Made by a program: the position numbers and the translations under genes. A stretch of DNA of 64,000 nucleotides from Cordilura impudica (Eukaryota > Arthropoda > Insecta > Diptera > Scathophagidae): positions 49,769,307 through 49,833,306 of the forward strand of contig OY821521.1 of assembly GCA_963682025.1 (NCBI GenBank). Direction: 5' to 3'. Shown piece after piece: positions 46,514 through 57,669 of this stretch. Every line of letters begins with the position of its first letter. Within the stretch, counting starts at the first letter, position 1. A model generated the notes under the pieces. It was given only the letters and a program-made list of their open reading frames with translations, had not been told where the DNA came from and did not search any database.

Positions 46514-49319
46514 GAGTTTTAATTGACTTAAAGTTTGTAGGCTTTCAACTATTTGAGGGATAATTTTAGATTTTCATGACAGACTAAAAATTATTTTTTG
46601 CGGAAAGAAATTAATTTAAAAAAAAAAAATTTACTATTTTTTATAATTTATAACACATTCCTAAATTGATTAATTTCTTATAAAATTTAATTTTTTTGTT
46701 AACAAAATACATCAATCCAATGACAATTAAACAATTTTCTTATTTGACCTGAAGGAATTAAATTTTTTTTTTTAGAAATTAAAGATATTGGCCATATAAT
46801 TATTAAATTCATTAGGAACTCTATATATAAAAAATATTTTCTAGATTCGATTTTCAATTTCTGAGCTTTTTGTTCATATTTTTAAACAACTGTAGTTTTT
46901 AATATATTAAAGTTTTACTATTTCAACGCTTAATTATGGTTTCACTGCTAAACTGAAACTTGAACTGAAATATAAAAATAGAAACAAAAAAAAAAAAAAA
47001 CAACAATATATAACAACTAGCATTAGTTTATTGTTGTTTGCTACTTTTATGTGGATCAATAGTCAGGTGCAATAAGTATTTCAATTCTCCAGTTCAAAAT
47101 CAACTTGAATTGCCGTAATGTTTAAGTAGTTGTTGTTTTTCGAATGCTTTTTTGCCATAAACCTTATACTGTGCAGTTTTTTTTTCATAATTTTGACTTG
47201 TAACAATCGATCAACTTTGAAAATATAACTGCCAAATGTATTTTTATTTATTTTTTTTTCAATCATATTTGAAACGATTTATTAACGATACACACAATTA
47301 TTTATAATGTGCATAGAAAAATATTTATCATGTTTTTTTATTTTACATTTTCCATAATTTTTTTTTTTTTTTTTATATTCCAGTCTATGGCAGTAGACAA
47401 AAAAATGTTAACATTATTATTTTATAGCATAAATATGCATATTTTAACATGCAATTATTATTCGTTTGGTTTTTTTTCTGTTTGTTGCTAAAATAATTTC
47501 AAAATAGAGATAAAGATTTTCTGAGGCAATTTGTTGATGCAAACAAAAACAAATTTTTTGAGGTTTTGTTCTAATTTATTTTTTTTTTAGTATGAATTTT
47601 TTTTTTATTTCTTTTTTGTTGTAATGTAGATCACCTTGTATGATTAGAATTGAAATAATTTAAAACAAAACAAAAAATTAAAATAAATAGTTAACAATGA
47701 TGCAAAAAAGTTTAAGAAATAAATTAATAAAAATTATTGTTATTATATTAATAAATCAAAGTTAAATTGGTTGTTTTATCTAGAAAAAAGGTATAAAATA
47801 TTTTTTAAAATATTGGTAAAAAATTTCAAATGACAAATATTCACTAATCCGGGCCTATAGTTTATTTTGTAAGGTGAAGTTAATCAAAAAAAAAAAAGGA
47901 AAAGATGATGACCTACAAAATTTGACATATCGAGCCATAATCGCGGAAATTATTTAACTGTCAAAATCAAGACTTTACGGGAGTGAGTTTTTTTTTTAAA
48001 TATCTCTGCTTTATCTTTAACACGCTAAGAATGTGCCATTAAGCTAAAATTACTTTTTGCTATCAATACGTAACGGGATTCCGTACACCTATGAAAAGAT
48101 GACGAAGGTCGTAAATTATCAATATTCATCATCTAGGTCATGGCTCGATATATTTTATAAGAAAGTTTTGGTGCTTTAACATAGGTCGGGATTTTACATT
48201 ATCATGTATCTCTTAATACCGTGGTTTTCTGGAATAACCGCTGTGACGGTGATCTTTTTTGCTCTGCACTGTAGCAAAAGAATTTCTGGTACAGGCAGAA
48301 TAAGAAAGAAGAAAAAATAATAACTTTGATCTTGAAATTATTTTCAAGTTCAAGTATGTACATATAAACAACACCTTATATGGTAATAGGTTGATGGCAT
48401 TTTTTCTCTTCATTGTGTTGTATTAAATCATGAACACATTCATATGCAATCATGCTGGTCAAACCACGTATTTTCTTGTATTGATCTCACTTGCTCTCAT
48501 AGTCATATATGAGTGGGAGTGTTATAAATACTAGAGAATATTATGAATGCATATGAATGTTCTCAATGAATTGGTGGTGATTTTGTTTTTTTAATAAACA
48601 GGTTTTTATCTGCAGATGAATGAATGAAGATGAGAAGGTTTAATGTAGTAAAGTTAAATTTAAATCGAGGAGTCGAAATGTAGTTGTGCAAGTAAAAGGT
48701 TGAGGAAAAACCTCCAAAAAAAATTTAATTTAAGTTTAATAAAAAATGAAAGTTTAGGAAAATTAAAAATTAAATATTTAAGAAAGAAAGTGTAAAAGTT
48801 TAGAAATAAAAACAAATCAAAATTAAATAAACTTTAAGAAAAAAAAACTAGATTTTATTGACATTGTAAAAGTTAAGAAATAAAAGCAAATTAAAATAAA
48901 CTTTAAGAAAAAAAAAAATATTAGATTTTATGGACATGATGTGAATAAAATAAATTCTGTGTTAATTAATATTATTGCTGTTTGTGCTAAAGAAAGCGTT
49001 CTGAGCAAAAATTTTAAGTTAATTTAAATTAAAAAAAAAGAAAAAAACAGAAAGACACTAATGTTAAGAAAGAAAATAATGTTTAAAAAAAATAAATAAT
49101 TGAAAAATACAATAAACATATAAGACAACACAAGTTGATAAAACGAAATTAAGGAACTAAATTAAAGTTTACCTCATAAACCGATCAAGCTTATACAACA
49201 AAGTCGCAGAATTAATTCTTTGGTGTTTACTATCTCCATATAAATATTTTGTATTGAAATCAGCAACAATATCGTTATTAATGCAGCTATGGCCAATTTT
49301 TTTTAATGGCATATTGGAG
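46514..49319. other. 2.8 kb of AT-rich DNA with little recognised
   Basis: At 48,221-48,240 a lone end of the 767-base TIR family appears (CGTGGTTTTCTGGAATAACC). A CT/GA-balanced stretch with CATATGAATG repeats lies near 48,430-48,560. No frame beyond background was found. It may be intron or intergenic DNA. Confidence 0.4.
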
Positions 49320-49390
49320 ACACAACCACGGCGTCCGGCGGCAGCAGCTTCATCGGTACCTCATCGGGAAGCAACACCAACGATAAGGCG
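49320..49390 (+). other. Possible internal coding exon, 71 nt
   Basis: A sharply GC-richer island sits in AT-rich DNA with a T-run and AG acceptor just upstream (TTGGAG|AC) and a donor just downstream (GCG|GTAATT). One + strand frame reads TTASGGSSFIGTSSGSNTND, followed by KA, a Ser/Gly/Thr/Asn-rich composition typical of fly regulatory proteins. The other two + frames are also open here, so the frame choice rests on composition. Gene identity is unknown. Confidence 0.4.
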
Positions 49391-49965
49391 GTAATTTTTC
49401 TTTTAATACCCATAATTTTCCAAATAAAATGTTTGTAACAAATAAATATTTTTCTAAATTTAAAAACTTTATAAAATTTTGCTAAATATAAAATTATTCC
49501 ACAAATAAAATTTTGCTTAATTTAAACATTTTCTTATATTTAAAATTAAGCCGTAATCCTACATTACATATTTTCTAGAGTTAAGAAAAAAATTTTCCTA
49601 ATTAATAAATATTTTCTAGATTTAAAATATTGCTAAAATAAAAATTTAAAACTTATCGTAATATATAAATATATGAAATTGAGCTAAATTTCCTAATTTT
49701 AAAATTTGTTTGTTTTAAACGGCAAATCTCCTACAATCATAATTTTACCATGAACTTAAACTATAATAATCTACTTTTTCTTAACATAAAAATTTTGTTG
49801 CTAGTAATTAAAAGATTTCCAAAAATTAAACTTTTCTAAAATTAAAATTTTTCTAAAATTAAAATTTTTCTAAAATTAAAATTTCCCTAAAAATTAAATT
49901 TTGCTAAACTTAATTTAAAATAACCTTAAAATGAAGGTTCAATAAAACTTGTTATAACCAATGTA
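49391..49965. other. AT-rich spacer with TTTTCTAAAATTAAAAT units
   Basis: From 49,440 the motif 'ttttctaaaattaaaat' and relatives recur irregularly, most cleanly at 49,830-49,885. No gene seen. Confidence 0.45.
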
Positions 49966-49974
49966 GAAAACCAA

Positions 49975-50287
49975 AGCCAAGCCAAATCTTTTCATTGTGT
50001 GGGTTACCTCCAAGTAAGATGGAGTCGAGGTAACATGGTAGGGAGGGCAAAAGGGGCAGAACACCTCGTCCCCAATCCCAAGGTAAGTATGGCCATCCGT
50101 CACATTTAGCGTCCGTTTAAATTGACAGTTTTTTTTGTGTAAATCGCACGTGAAAATCTGTAGTGCGGTTTCCCTGGGCCTGAGCAAGACCCCACCCATC
50201 CGGCGAGCTAGGCCCCACGCCAGCACGTGCGACCAGCAAAGGCTCAGGGAAACGGAAGCGGATCTTCCACCAACGCCGCACCATTAC
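49975..50287. other. GC-rich block of unknown origin
   Basis: About 310 bases of far higher GC than anything nearby, with a mirrored pair TTTCCCTGGGCCTGAGC / GGCTCAGGGAAA near 50,169 and 50,242. Overlapping frames are open on both strands but none matches a known protein. It directly abuts a truncated 767-base-family element. Candidates are a captured gene piece, an unrecognised SINE or an insertion. Confidence 0.4.
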
Positions 50288-51784
50288 ACCGCGTATGACC
50301 ATTTTTGTCAGTTTTGAGTTAACGATGCCAAATATATCAATTTTTAACGCTCTTTACATGTGTTCAATTTTTATACCCTATACCACTATGTGGTTTGGGT
50401 ATAATGACTTTGTGCTGCTGTTTTTAACTACCAACAATATTTGACCTAGACCCATCTTTTATTATACCGATCGAATACGAATCACTATCTGATTCGATTT
50501 AACGATGTCCGTCCGTCCGTCTGTGTGTCCAAGTAAAGCTTGTAATCAAACTGCAGTTCGCAAATATGAATATATCTTTATGAAATTTGGTATATAAGCT
50601 TATATCGGCCATGAACGCTATTGAAATTGGTGAGAATCGGTCCATGTTCAGACCTAGCCCCCATACAAATGACCCCTATGAAATCAACATAAATTGCCAT
50701 AAGATCCAAATTATCATATAAATCTTAGTCAAATCGGGTATGTATGTGTTTATTACATCCATTAATCAGTAGTCCAAAAATGACCCTATGGGACAACTCT
50801 TAGTCATAGGCCCCATATAGAGCTGCCTCCCGATCTTCACCTAAATCTATCCAAAAACAAAAATATTGCACTGATTCTTCTCAAAGCTTGTTTGTATATA
50901 TTTTTGCAAAATACAGCAGACTTTACCAAACATGGTCAGGATCGGTCCATTTTTGGGCCTAGTCCCCATATAGATATATCATTTGATATCAACTTTTTCA
51001 TATCTGCACCCAAAAAAATTAATAAAAATCCCATTCAAATTTGATTTATGCTTATTTTCTATATCCAAGTAGTTGGGCCTGGTATAGGGTCGGTCTAGAC
51101 CGACTATAATTTTCTTGCTTGTTTTTTTTTTTTTAAATTATTGACCATTTCTGAGTTTTTTCTTTAAATAACGACTTAATTAACTTAAATGTTTATTAAA
51201 ATAGGTTGCAGTACTAACGACCTACGTTTGATCGCTGACAAATTATTTTCTCAGAAAACGACACATAGCGACATGCGTTGTTATTAATGAAAAAAATTCA
51301 AAATAATTTTGGATTAGTTTTCAGTTTATAAACACTTATAAAAACTTGTGTGTTAATTTCTGTTATTTTTTGTCACCATTATTCTTGATACGTTGTTATA
51401 TTCTCATCCTAAGTCCCGTTAACTTTTTGTTGACGAACAAAAAAACCCATTTTTCAAGCAACAACAACTTATGTCTACATGGGTGGTTGCATTTGTAGTT
51501 TTCTTTTTCAAAGAAAACGACGTTTGTCGACATAAGTTGTTTTGCCTGCACACACTTTAAGTGTAATTTACATATGGTTTTGTCGTCCTTCTCCAGGATC
51601 TATTCCTCTGAAGTTTTTTGACTCAAAATTTTATATAAAGTATTTATTGCCCATATCTACAGGACTGTTAAATAAAAAGCTCTAAAATCTTTATATCGAG
51701 GCCCATAATTTCAAATATAACGTTTTTTGGCTCCCCTGAACATTTTTATTTTATGACATACGCGGTTATTCTAGAAAACCACAG
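50288..51784 (-). mobile_element. 767-base TIR element, copy 2, interrupted by a Helentron-like copy
   Basis: Outside the insertion at 50,372-51,122 the sequence is the reverse complement of 25,992-26,758. The right end is intact (…CTAGAAAACCACAG). The left lacks the outer ~17 bases and begins ACCGCGTATG at the border of the GC-rich block. Confidence 0.75.
50372..51122 (-). mobile_element. Helentron-like element, subfamily A, nested
   Basis: TATACCCTATACCACTATGTGG to CTTGCTTGT. The 5' subterminal region is shortened ('gggcctggtatagggtcggtc'). The copy at 26,65x supplies the empty target (TTTAATTTTTTAAAAAAAAT). Confidence 0.88.
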
Positions 51785-51914
51785 AATATATAGTCAAACT
51801 CATCACTGACTTCCTCAATGAATATGTAACGCTCTACATATAAATTTTTTAAATTTTAGTAAATCGAAAATAAAGCGTCATAAAGTAAAATGCTTGCTAT
51901 TGTAGACAAAATAA

Positions 51915-52316
51915 TGCCGTTTTCTTTTCTGACAAAAAATGTTGCCCTTTTTTTGCCCTTTTTTCGAAAAGTGTATTTTTTTTATATATTCTGAATTAAA
52001 AGCAACCTTATCTTATACACCAATCGAAAGGTCTCAAAGTCGAGCCCTCATAAATCACAAAAAATTCGAGCCATTGACTTCTTTCAGGTCATAGTGGGAG
52101 AATATTTCCCCATTGTTCCCCTTTTTTGAATATTTTCACCCTATGACTTCCAAGAGGATAATAATCAAATTTTTTTTGTATTTATGAACACAGCACTTTG
52201 AGACCTTTCGATTGATATACAATACAAGGTTGCTCTTAATTCAGAATATATAAAAATACACTTTTCCAAAATAGGGCAAAAAAGGGCGACATTTTTTGTC
52301 AGAAAAGAAAACGGCA
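51915..52316. mobile_element. Palindromic MITE with TAA target duplication (copy 2)
   Basis: TGCCGTTTTCTTTTCTGACA mirrors TGTCAGAAAAGAAAACGGCA. TAA flanks both sides (51,912 and 52,317). Inner mirrored words include 'aagcaaccttat' and 'gaaaggtctcaaag'. The ends are cleaner than in copy 1. Confidence 0.8.
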
Positions 52317-52332
52317 TAAGATTCGTGATTCA

Positions 52333-52699
52333 TTAGTTTTAGGGCTATTTCTTGCGACCGATGTTTTGTTCTACCGTTTTATCCCGATTTTGACCAAACG
52401 TATATTATTTGAAAGCTATTTCCTTTTAACTGTTTTCCAGATTTACAGATTTTTAAATTTTGTCCTTTTATTTTGAGTAAATTGCATTTAAAGTTACTAC
52501 TAACACATACATTAAATTATACAATGCTATGTGGGTTTTATTAAATTTGTTAATGTGTTTGTAATAAAAATGAGTTTGTTTTTTGTGTTGATTTGTGAAT
52601 TGGCTACAATTGATTAGCATATCTTTAGGGTCTTTATTTATTGAAAAAAATAAAATTTCTTAAAATTTGCATTCGAATTTGAGGGCTGGAATCTGCTAG
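52333..52699 (+). mobile_element. Non-autonomous Helitron, 5' tip degraded
   Basis: The body matches the copy at 25,035-25,381, and the 3' end is CATTCGAATTTGAGGGCTGG followed by AATCTGCTAG. The 5' TCTATAATATT is not recognisable. The next copy follows without a gap. Confidence 0.7.
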
Positions 52700-53065
52700 T
52701 ATAATATTAATAGGCTAGGCGATTTCTTGTAACCGATGTTTTGTTCTACCATTTCATCCGGATTTTAACCAAATGCATATTATTTTAAAGGTATTTTTTT
52801 AAGCTGTTTTCAAGATTTCTAGATTTTTAAATTTTTTCCTTTATTTTGAGTAAATTGCATTTAAAGTTGCTACTAATACATACATAAAAATACTACATAT
52901 GCTACGAGTGTGTTTATTAAATTTTTAAATGTGATTCTTAATGAATTTGTTATCTTCATTCGCAATAATAATAAACCAAAAAATTGTTGGTTTGTGAATT
53001 GGCTAAGTTGAAAAATAAAGTTGCCTAGAAATTGCACTCGAATTTCGAGCGCTGGAATCTGCTAG
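52700..53065 (+). mobile_element. Non-autonomous Helitron, tandem second copy
   Basis: Begins TATAATATTAATAGGCTAG directly after the previous copy's CTAG, so its initial TC is absent. It ends with the CTCGAATTTCGAG stem-loop, 12 bases and CTAG, followed by T. Confidence 0.72.
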
Positions 53066-53593
53066 TATTTCTTCTTGTATTAATTGTAATCTGTCTGAAA
53101 AAATAACGTTAAATCTAACAAACTTAAAATTTGCTTAGATAAAACTTACGAGAGCTAACCCCTCAAACGAACTGTCATACAGGGCTCACTTTTTGACATT
53201 TTTGATCAGTATACTCTATTTAATAACTATGAATAGATTTACCAATGCTGCCAAATTATTCAAATTTGCTTCGAAATTAGTCATCGTCTCGTCATCGTCC
53301 ATCAGCAACCTATCCGTCCAGCTGTGGATAGTTGTCATAACACATACGATGCAATAGCACCAACACGTTGCGTACTGAAGAGAATATCGAAGAAGATTCA
53401 AATTTATCGATTCCTCATTGGTTGTAGGAATTGAGGCTCTGTTCGTCCGCTATGTATAAGATCCAGCTGATGCATGAATTAGCCCAGATAAACCTAAGTT
53501 TTACTCAGCGGGAAAAACTTAATTTTTTGCTTTGCCTAAAAATGAGTAAAAATTGTGATTTAATTATGTGATTTTGGAGGCGTATTATATATA
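53066..53593. other. Unassigned region
   Basis: A 61-codon reverse frame at 53,216-53,401 is slightly GC-richer than its surroundings but matches nothing recognised. No other feature seen. Confidence 0.35.
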
Positions 53594-53761
53594 GGCACTG
53601 CGAACTTAGGACCCAATGAACAAATGCCCAAAAAAAAATTAACAAATGCTCTAAAAAATTGGGGCGTAAGTTTGCGATGAACAAAAGCCCCAAAACCTTT
53701 TTAAAAAAAGTTTAAAAAAAAATATGAACAAGTGCCCCAATTTTCCAAAAAACCAAATAAA

Positions 53762-54541
53762 ACAAGTAAGAAAATTATAGTCGGTCTAGACCGACTATAC
53801 GATACCCTATACCATGCGTTTGGAAACCCTATCTCTTAGGCCCAACTAACTGGACATAGAAAATAAGCAAAAGCCAAATTTGAGTGGGATTTTTATTAAT
53901 TTTTTTGGCTGAAGATATGAAAAAGTTCACATCGGATGCTATATCTATATAGGGACTAGGTCCAAAAATGGACCAATCCTGATCATGTTTGGTAAAGTCT
54001 CTTGTATTTTGCAAAAATATATACAAACAAAATTTGACAAGAATCAGTGCAATATTTTTGTTCTTTAATAGATTTAAGTGAAGATCGGGAAGCAGCTCTA
54101 TATTGGGTCAAAGGTATCATTTTTGGACTACTCATTAGTGGATGTAATGAATACATACAAACCCAATTTGAGTAAGATCTATATGACAATTTGGATCTTA
54201 TGGCAATTTATGTCGATTTCATATGGGTAATTTGTATGGGGGCTAGGTCTGAACATGGACCGATTCTCACCAATTTAAATAGCGTTCATCCCATGGCCGA
54301 TAAAAGCTTATATACCAGATTTCATCAAAATGTATCCATATTTGCGACCTGCAGTTTGATTACAAGGTTTACATGGACACACAGACGGACGGACGGACGG
54401 ACGGACATTGCTATTTCGATTCAAAAAGTGATTCTGAGTCGATCGGTATAATTAAAGATGGGTCTAGGACGAATATTTTTGGTTGTTACAAACAGCAGCA
54501 CAAAGTCATTATACCCAAACCACATAGTGGTATAGGGTATA
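53762..54541 (+). mobile_element. Helentron-like element, full length, subfamily B, nested
   Basis: Intact 5' palindrome and 3' end. The opposite arm of the host TIR element keeps the empty site (CACATAAAAAATGAAC). Confidence 0.9.
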
Positions 54542-54591
54542 AAAAGTGAACTTACGCCCCAAAAACCATTCCGCACAAAATTGTTCACAGG

Positions 54592-54860
54592 ATGGCGTTA
54601 CGTGCCATACGGCAATCGCAATGATCGCGTTATTGAAATCGATTCCGAGAAATGGACCTGTCAATTGGTCTCCAAGGTCGACGATTTGACACCTCTCGAT
54701 TATTTCCTGCAGGACTAGCTGTAGTTCCTGGTTTATAAACCAGCAACTATTGAAGACTTGCAGGCCACCATTATTCGTCTTATTTGTGACAGGGCTCGAA
54801 AAAGTGGCCCAAAATAGAACGTCCGAGTGCGCTTCGTCAAGTTCAGCCACGGTGGTCTAT
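54592..54860 (+). pseudogene. Transposase C-terminal relic (mariner-like, DLTPLDYFL)
   Basis: The + strand reads WRYVPYGNRND, then KVDDLTPLDYFLQD with stops, then VYKPATIEDLQATIIRLICD. Mariner-like transposases end with 'W..RS.DLTPLDYFLWG...VY...P.T...L...I', which this matches in order, with in-frame stops replacing the WGYLK part. The long reverse frame over this stretch is a shadow. Confidence 0.55.
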
Positions 54861-54898
54861 GCTCGAAATCATTTTCAAATAATAATACCATGTATTGG

Positions 54899-55704
54899 GG
54901 CGCTGCGAACTTAGGCCCCACGGAACAAATGCCCAAAAAAATGTTTATGGTTTATGGGGCACAGTTCAATTTTTTTCCAATATGAAATATTTTGGGACAT
55001 TTGTTCATTTTTAATTTGTAAGTTTGGGTCCTAAATTCCTTTATTTTTTTCCAGACTGATGAACAAATATACTCCAAAAATAAACTACAAAACCGGTTTA
55101 TCTTATTGTTTTTTGTTTGTAGTTTATTTATTTTCTCGTAAAGTGAAGTAATCAGTGTAAATAAAATTTATCGTAACTGTATTCCGCGAGCGCATTGCGC
55201 GCAGCTTCCGCACGGGTTTGTTAACTCAGTTGTCGTTAACTTATTTTTAATTGCAGCAAAACATATTTTTTGCAGATCATTCCGATATTTTACATTTTGA
55301 TGGATAAGAGAAAACGCAAAAATGCTATGAAAGTTTAACAAATATTGCAAGATATGCTATGGGGTTGCGCACTAAATGATGCTACCGAAAAGAATACAGA
55401 ATTTAAATGCGTTTTTTTTTTGAGAAATATTGAGAGCAGTCAGAGCAAATTTTCATTTGACTAGATATTTGGTGAGAAAAAACCATTAAATAAAATTATG
55501 TGAAGAATTTTGCGCGGAATGTTTTTTGGGGCGTAAGTTCATTTTTTATGTGGTTTTTTTAAAATTGGGGCATTTGTTCTTTCTTGGGACTTTTTTTTAA
55601 GGTTTTGGGGCTTTTGTTCATCGCGAACTTACACCCCAATTTTTTGGGGCATTTGTTCACTTTTTTTGGGGCATTTCTTCCTTGGGGCCTAAGTTCGCAG
55701 CACC
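54899..55704. mobile_element. ~800-base TIR element with ~9-base target duplication
   Basis: GGCGCTGCGAACTTAGGCCC at the left mirrors the right end at 55,704. Immediately outside are ATGTATTGG and ATATATTGG, 8 of 9 identical. No transposase in this part. Confidence 0.6.
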
Positions 55705-55713
55705 ATATATTGG

Positions 55714-57165
55714 TCCTTCGAATAATTTTTTTTATTTTATTAAAATTTTCTGCTATTTTTTAAAGTCTATCGGGCTTAAAAATCACCCTTTATATACTTT
55801 CTCTAGCACGCACTATTAAAAAAAAACAATATTAAAATGTGCAATAGCGATAATTGCAAATTGTCTGAAAAGTTAAGTCAAAAAAAAAAAATATTTATTT
55901 ATAAAATGCCCTAAAATTAAATAAATTTCACAAAAATTTTTCAACAACATTTCAATTCTGTTCAAATCGTTTATTTTTTAATTCTCTAAATTCCCTGCGG
56001 CTTACAATAAATGCATTTTTTCCTCCCAGCACAATCTAATCAACATAAAATACAACTTTAAATTACAGTTAATTTCAAATATATAAACTTTTTATTACCC
56101 ACTTGCAAACTCGTACATAAACTATCAAATGTTTTGAACATTACAAATTTAAATCATAATTTTTAACAATTTGTTTTGGTGTAAATTTCAAACATCATAA
56201 AACTACTGAACAGTTTCTTTTCTAAAGAAAAGAAACAAAAAAAAAATAAAAAATTGTTAAATCAGCAGTATAAACACTCATAAATAAAAAAACGTATATG
56301 GTCGTATGTTGCAATAATATTCGCATTCATATGTTGGAATCGCAAAAAACATTATATGCTAATAAGTGCTACAAAAATACTTCAAATTTAGCACATAGAA
56401 TATGAAAAACTACATCTAACTATCGGCCGCAGCAGCTGGCATGACGCACTTCATTTAATTTAACGATTATTTTTTTTTTCTTGTAGTTTTTGTTTTTTTT
56501 TTGCCTTTAGTTAACTAGGAAAATCCATTATATAGCCGACATTTGATGAAAAAAAAAATGTTACTTGCAAGATGTAGATGAACGAAAAAGTGAAGAAAAA
56601 ACAAATCACAAATATTGCATTGCATATGAAATTTTTCGCAACTCAAATGTCTTAAATATGAGTAACGAGTTTATGGGAGACCAATTTTAAGTCTTGTTTA
56701 ATAAGATTTATGCAAATTGCAAATGAGTTTGCAAAAAAAAAAAACTATACATATAAATAATTATTAATAATGAAATATAATATGTTGAGTTAAATTGACT
56801 TGACCAACTCTTTTAAAATGAGACGAGTTAATGACATGAAATCACCATGGCTAAAGAACTATGTTTTAAGCGTAAATGTAAAAATTCATGGTTTTTACGC
56901 AGATTACTATAGTTACTAACGGTGAATGTGTACATAGTTTTATAAGCCGCATAGCGGCGCCCTTAAAACAAATGAGGTTGCGACATTTTGAATAAACTCA
57001 TCTTTTAGGAAATTGTTCAAAGATTACAAATTTGCTACCTTCAATAAAATCAGATTTTTAGTTTAGAAGATATAACCCCTCAAAGCTGACCGATTTTCAG
57101 TTTAAAAAAAAAAAAAAAAAACAATTTTCAGGCAATTTGTTCAAGTTCCAGGTAGTATATAAAAA
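55714..57165. other. 1.45 kb AT-rich, no gene seen
   Basis: No coding frame, repeat end or RNA gene recognised. A small GC-richer word ('cgcatagcggcgccctt') sits near 56,948. Confidence 0.4.
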
Positions 57166-57600
57166 ACAAGTAAGAGTGCTAAATTCGGCTGTGCTGAATT
57201 TTGATACCCTCCACCTCGATTTTAGTATTGATAATAAATGTAAACAAAATTTTTTAAAAAGTAAACAATTTGTTAAATTTAATACCAAATTATTTCAGCG
57301 AATAGACTATTTTTTTTTTTTTTAATTTTTAGAGGTATCTCTATATTTTATACCATATCTTGACACAGTCATGCCCAATTTAATCCATTTCAAAAACCAG
57401 CCTGCTCGTAGTAACGACAAACAATATTATTTTAACTTTACCCAAGTAAATGGATTATTTAGTTGACTGACCGTAAAAGACAGACAGACAGACGCATGTA
57501 CGGACATTATATGGACTGGAGTTGTTATAGGGATTAAGAACACAAATACTTTATGGGGTCGCAATTCATTGTTCAATGCATTACAACAGAATACAAAAAG
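57166..57600 (+). mobile_element. Sister Helentron-like family, copy 1
   Basis: Starts ACAAGTAAGAGTGCTAAATT with the hairpin TTCGGCTGTGCTGAA and ATACCCTCCACC, so it has the same opening and plan as the main family with different sequence. A GACA/GGAC tract lies near 57,478-57,505. The 3' terminus was not defined. Confidence 0.65.
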
Positions 57601-57669
57601 TCACAATAAGGAATCATATTTTCCAATGTTTTGAGAGCTAAAAATTATGCGGTATTTCAAAATAAAAGT

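Larger units (their letters stand above)
53594..55704. mobile_element. TIR element with ~210-base inverted arms, interrupted by a Helentron-like copy
   Basis: The left arm (53,594-53,761 plus 54,542-54,590) mirrors the right arm (about 55,495-55,704): ends GGCACTGCGAACTTAGGACC and, inward, GGTGCTGCGAACTTAGGCCC. Inner words 'gaacaaatgcccc', 'aattggggcgtaagtt' and 'gaacttacgccccaaaaa' are shared. A third GGCGCTGCGAACTTAGGCC end occurs at 54,899, so a shorter element shares the right end. A transposase relic lies inside. Confidence 0.65.

Noticed and set aside
50050..50110. U1 snRNA-like 5' end (ATACTTACCT) on the reverse strand of the GC-rich block
   Set aside because: The match ends after about ten bases and none of the later U1 sequence follows.
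1520..54451. Recurrent ~60-85 codon open frames with the same peptide (for example ...VDFIGVICMGARSEHG...) in many places
   Set aside because: They are translations of the same non-coding repeat family, open on both strands at once, with GGAC tandem DNA inside and no domain. Sequence identity between copies, not protein selection, explains their recurrence.
54509..54850. 113-codon reverse-strand frame
   Set aside because: The + strand of the same stretch carries recognisable transposase words, so the reverse frame is a shadow.
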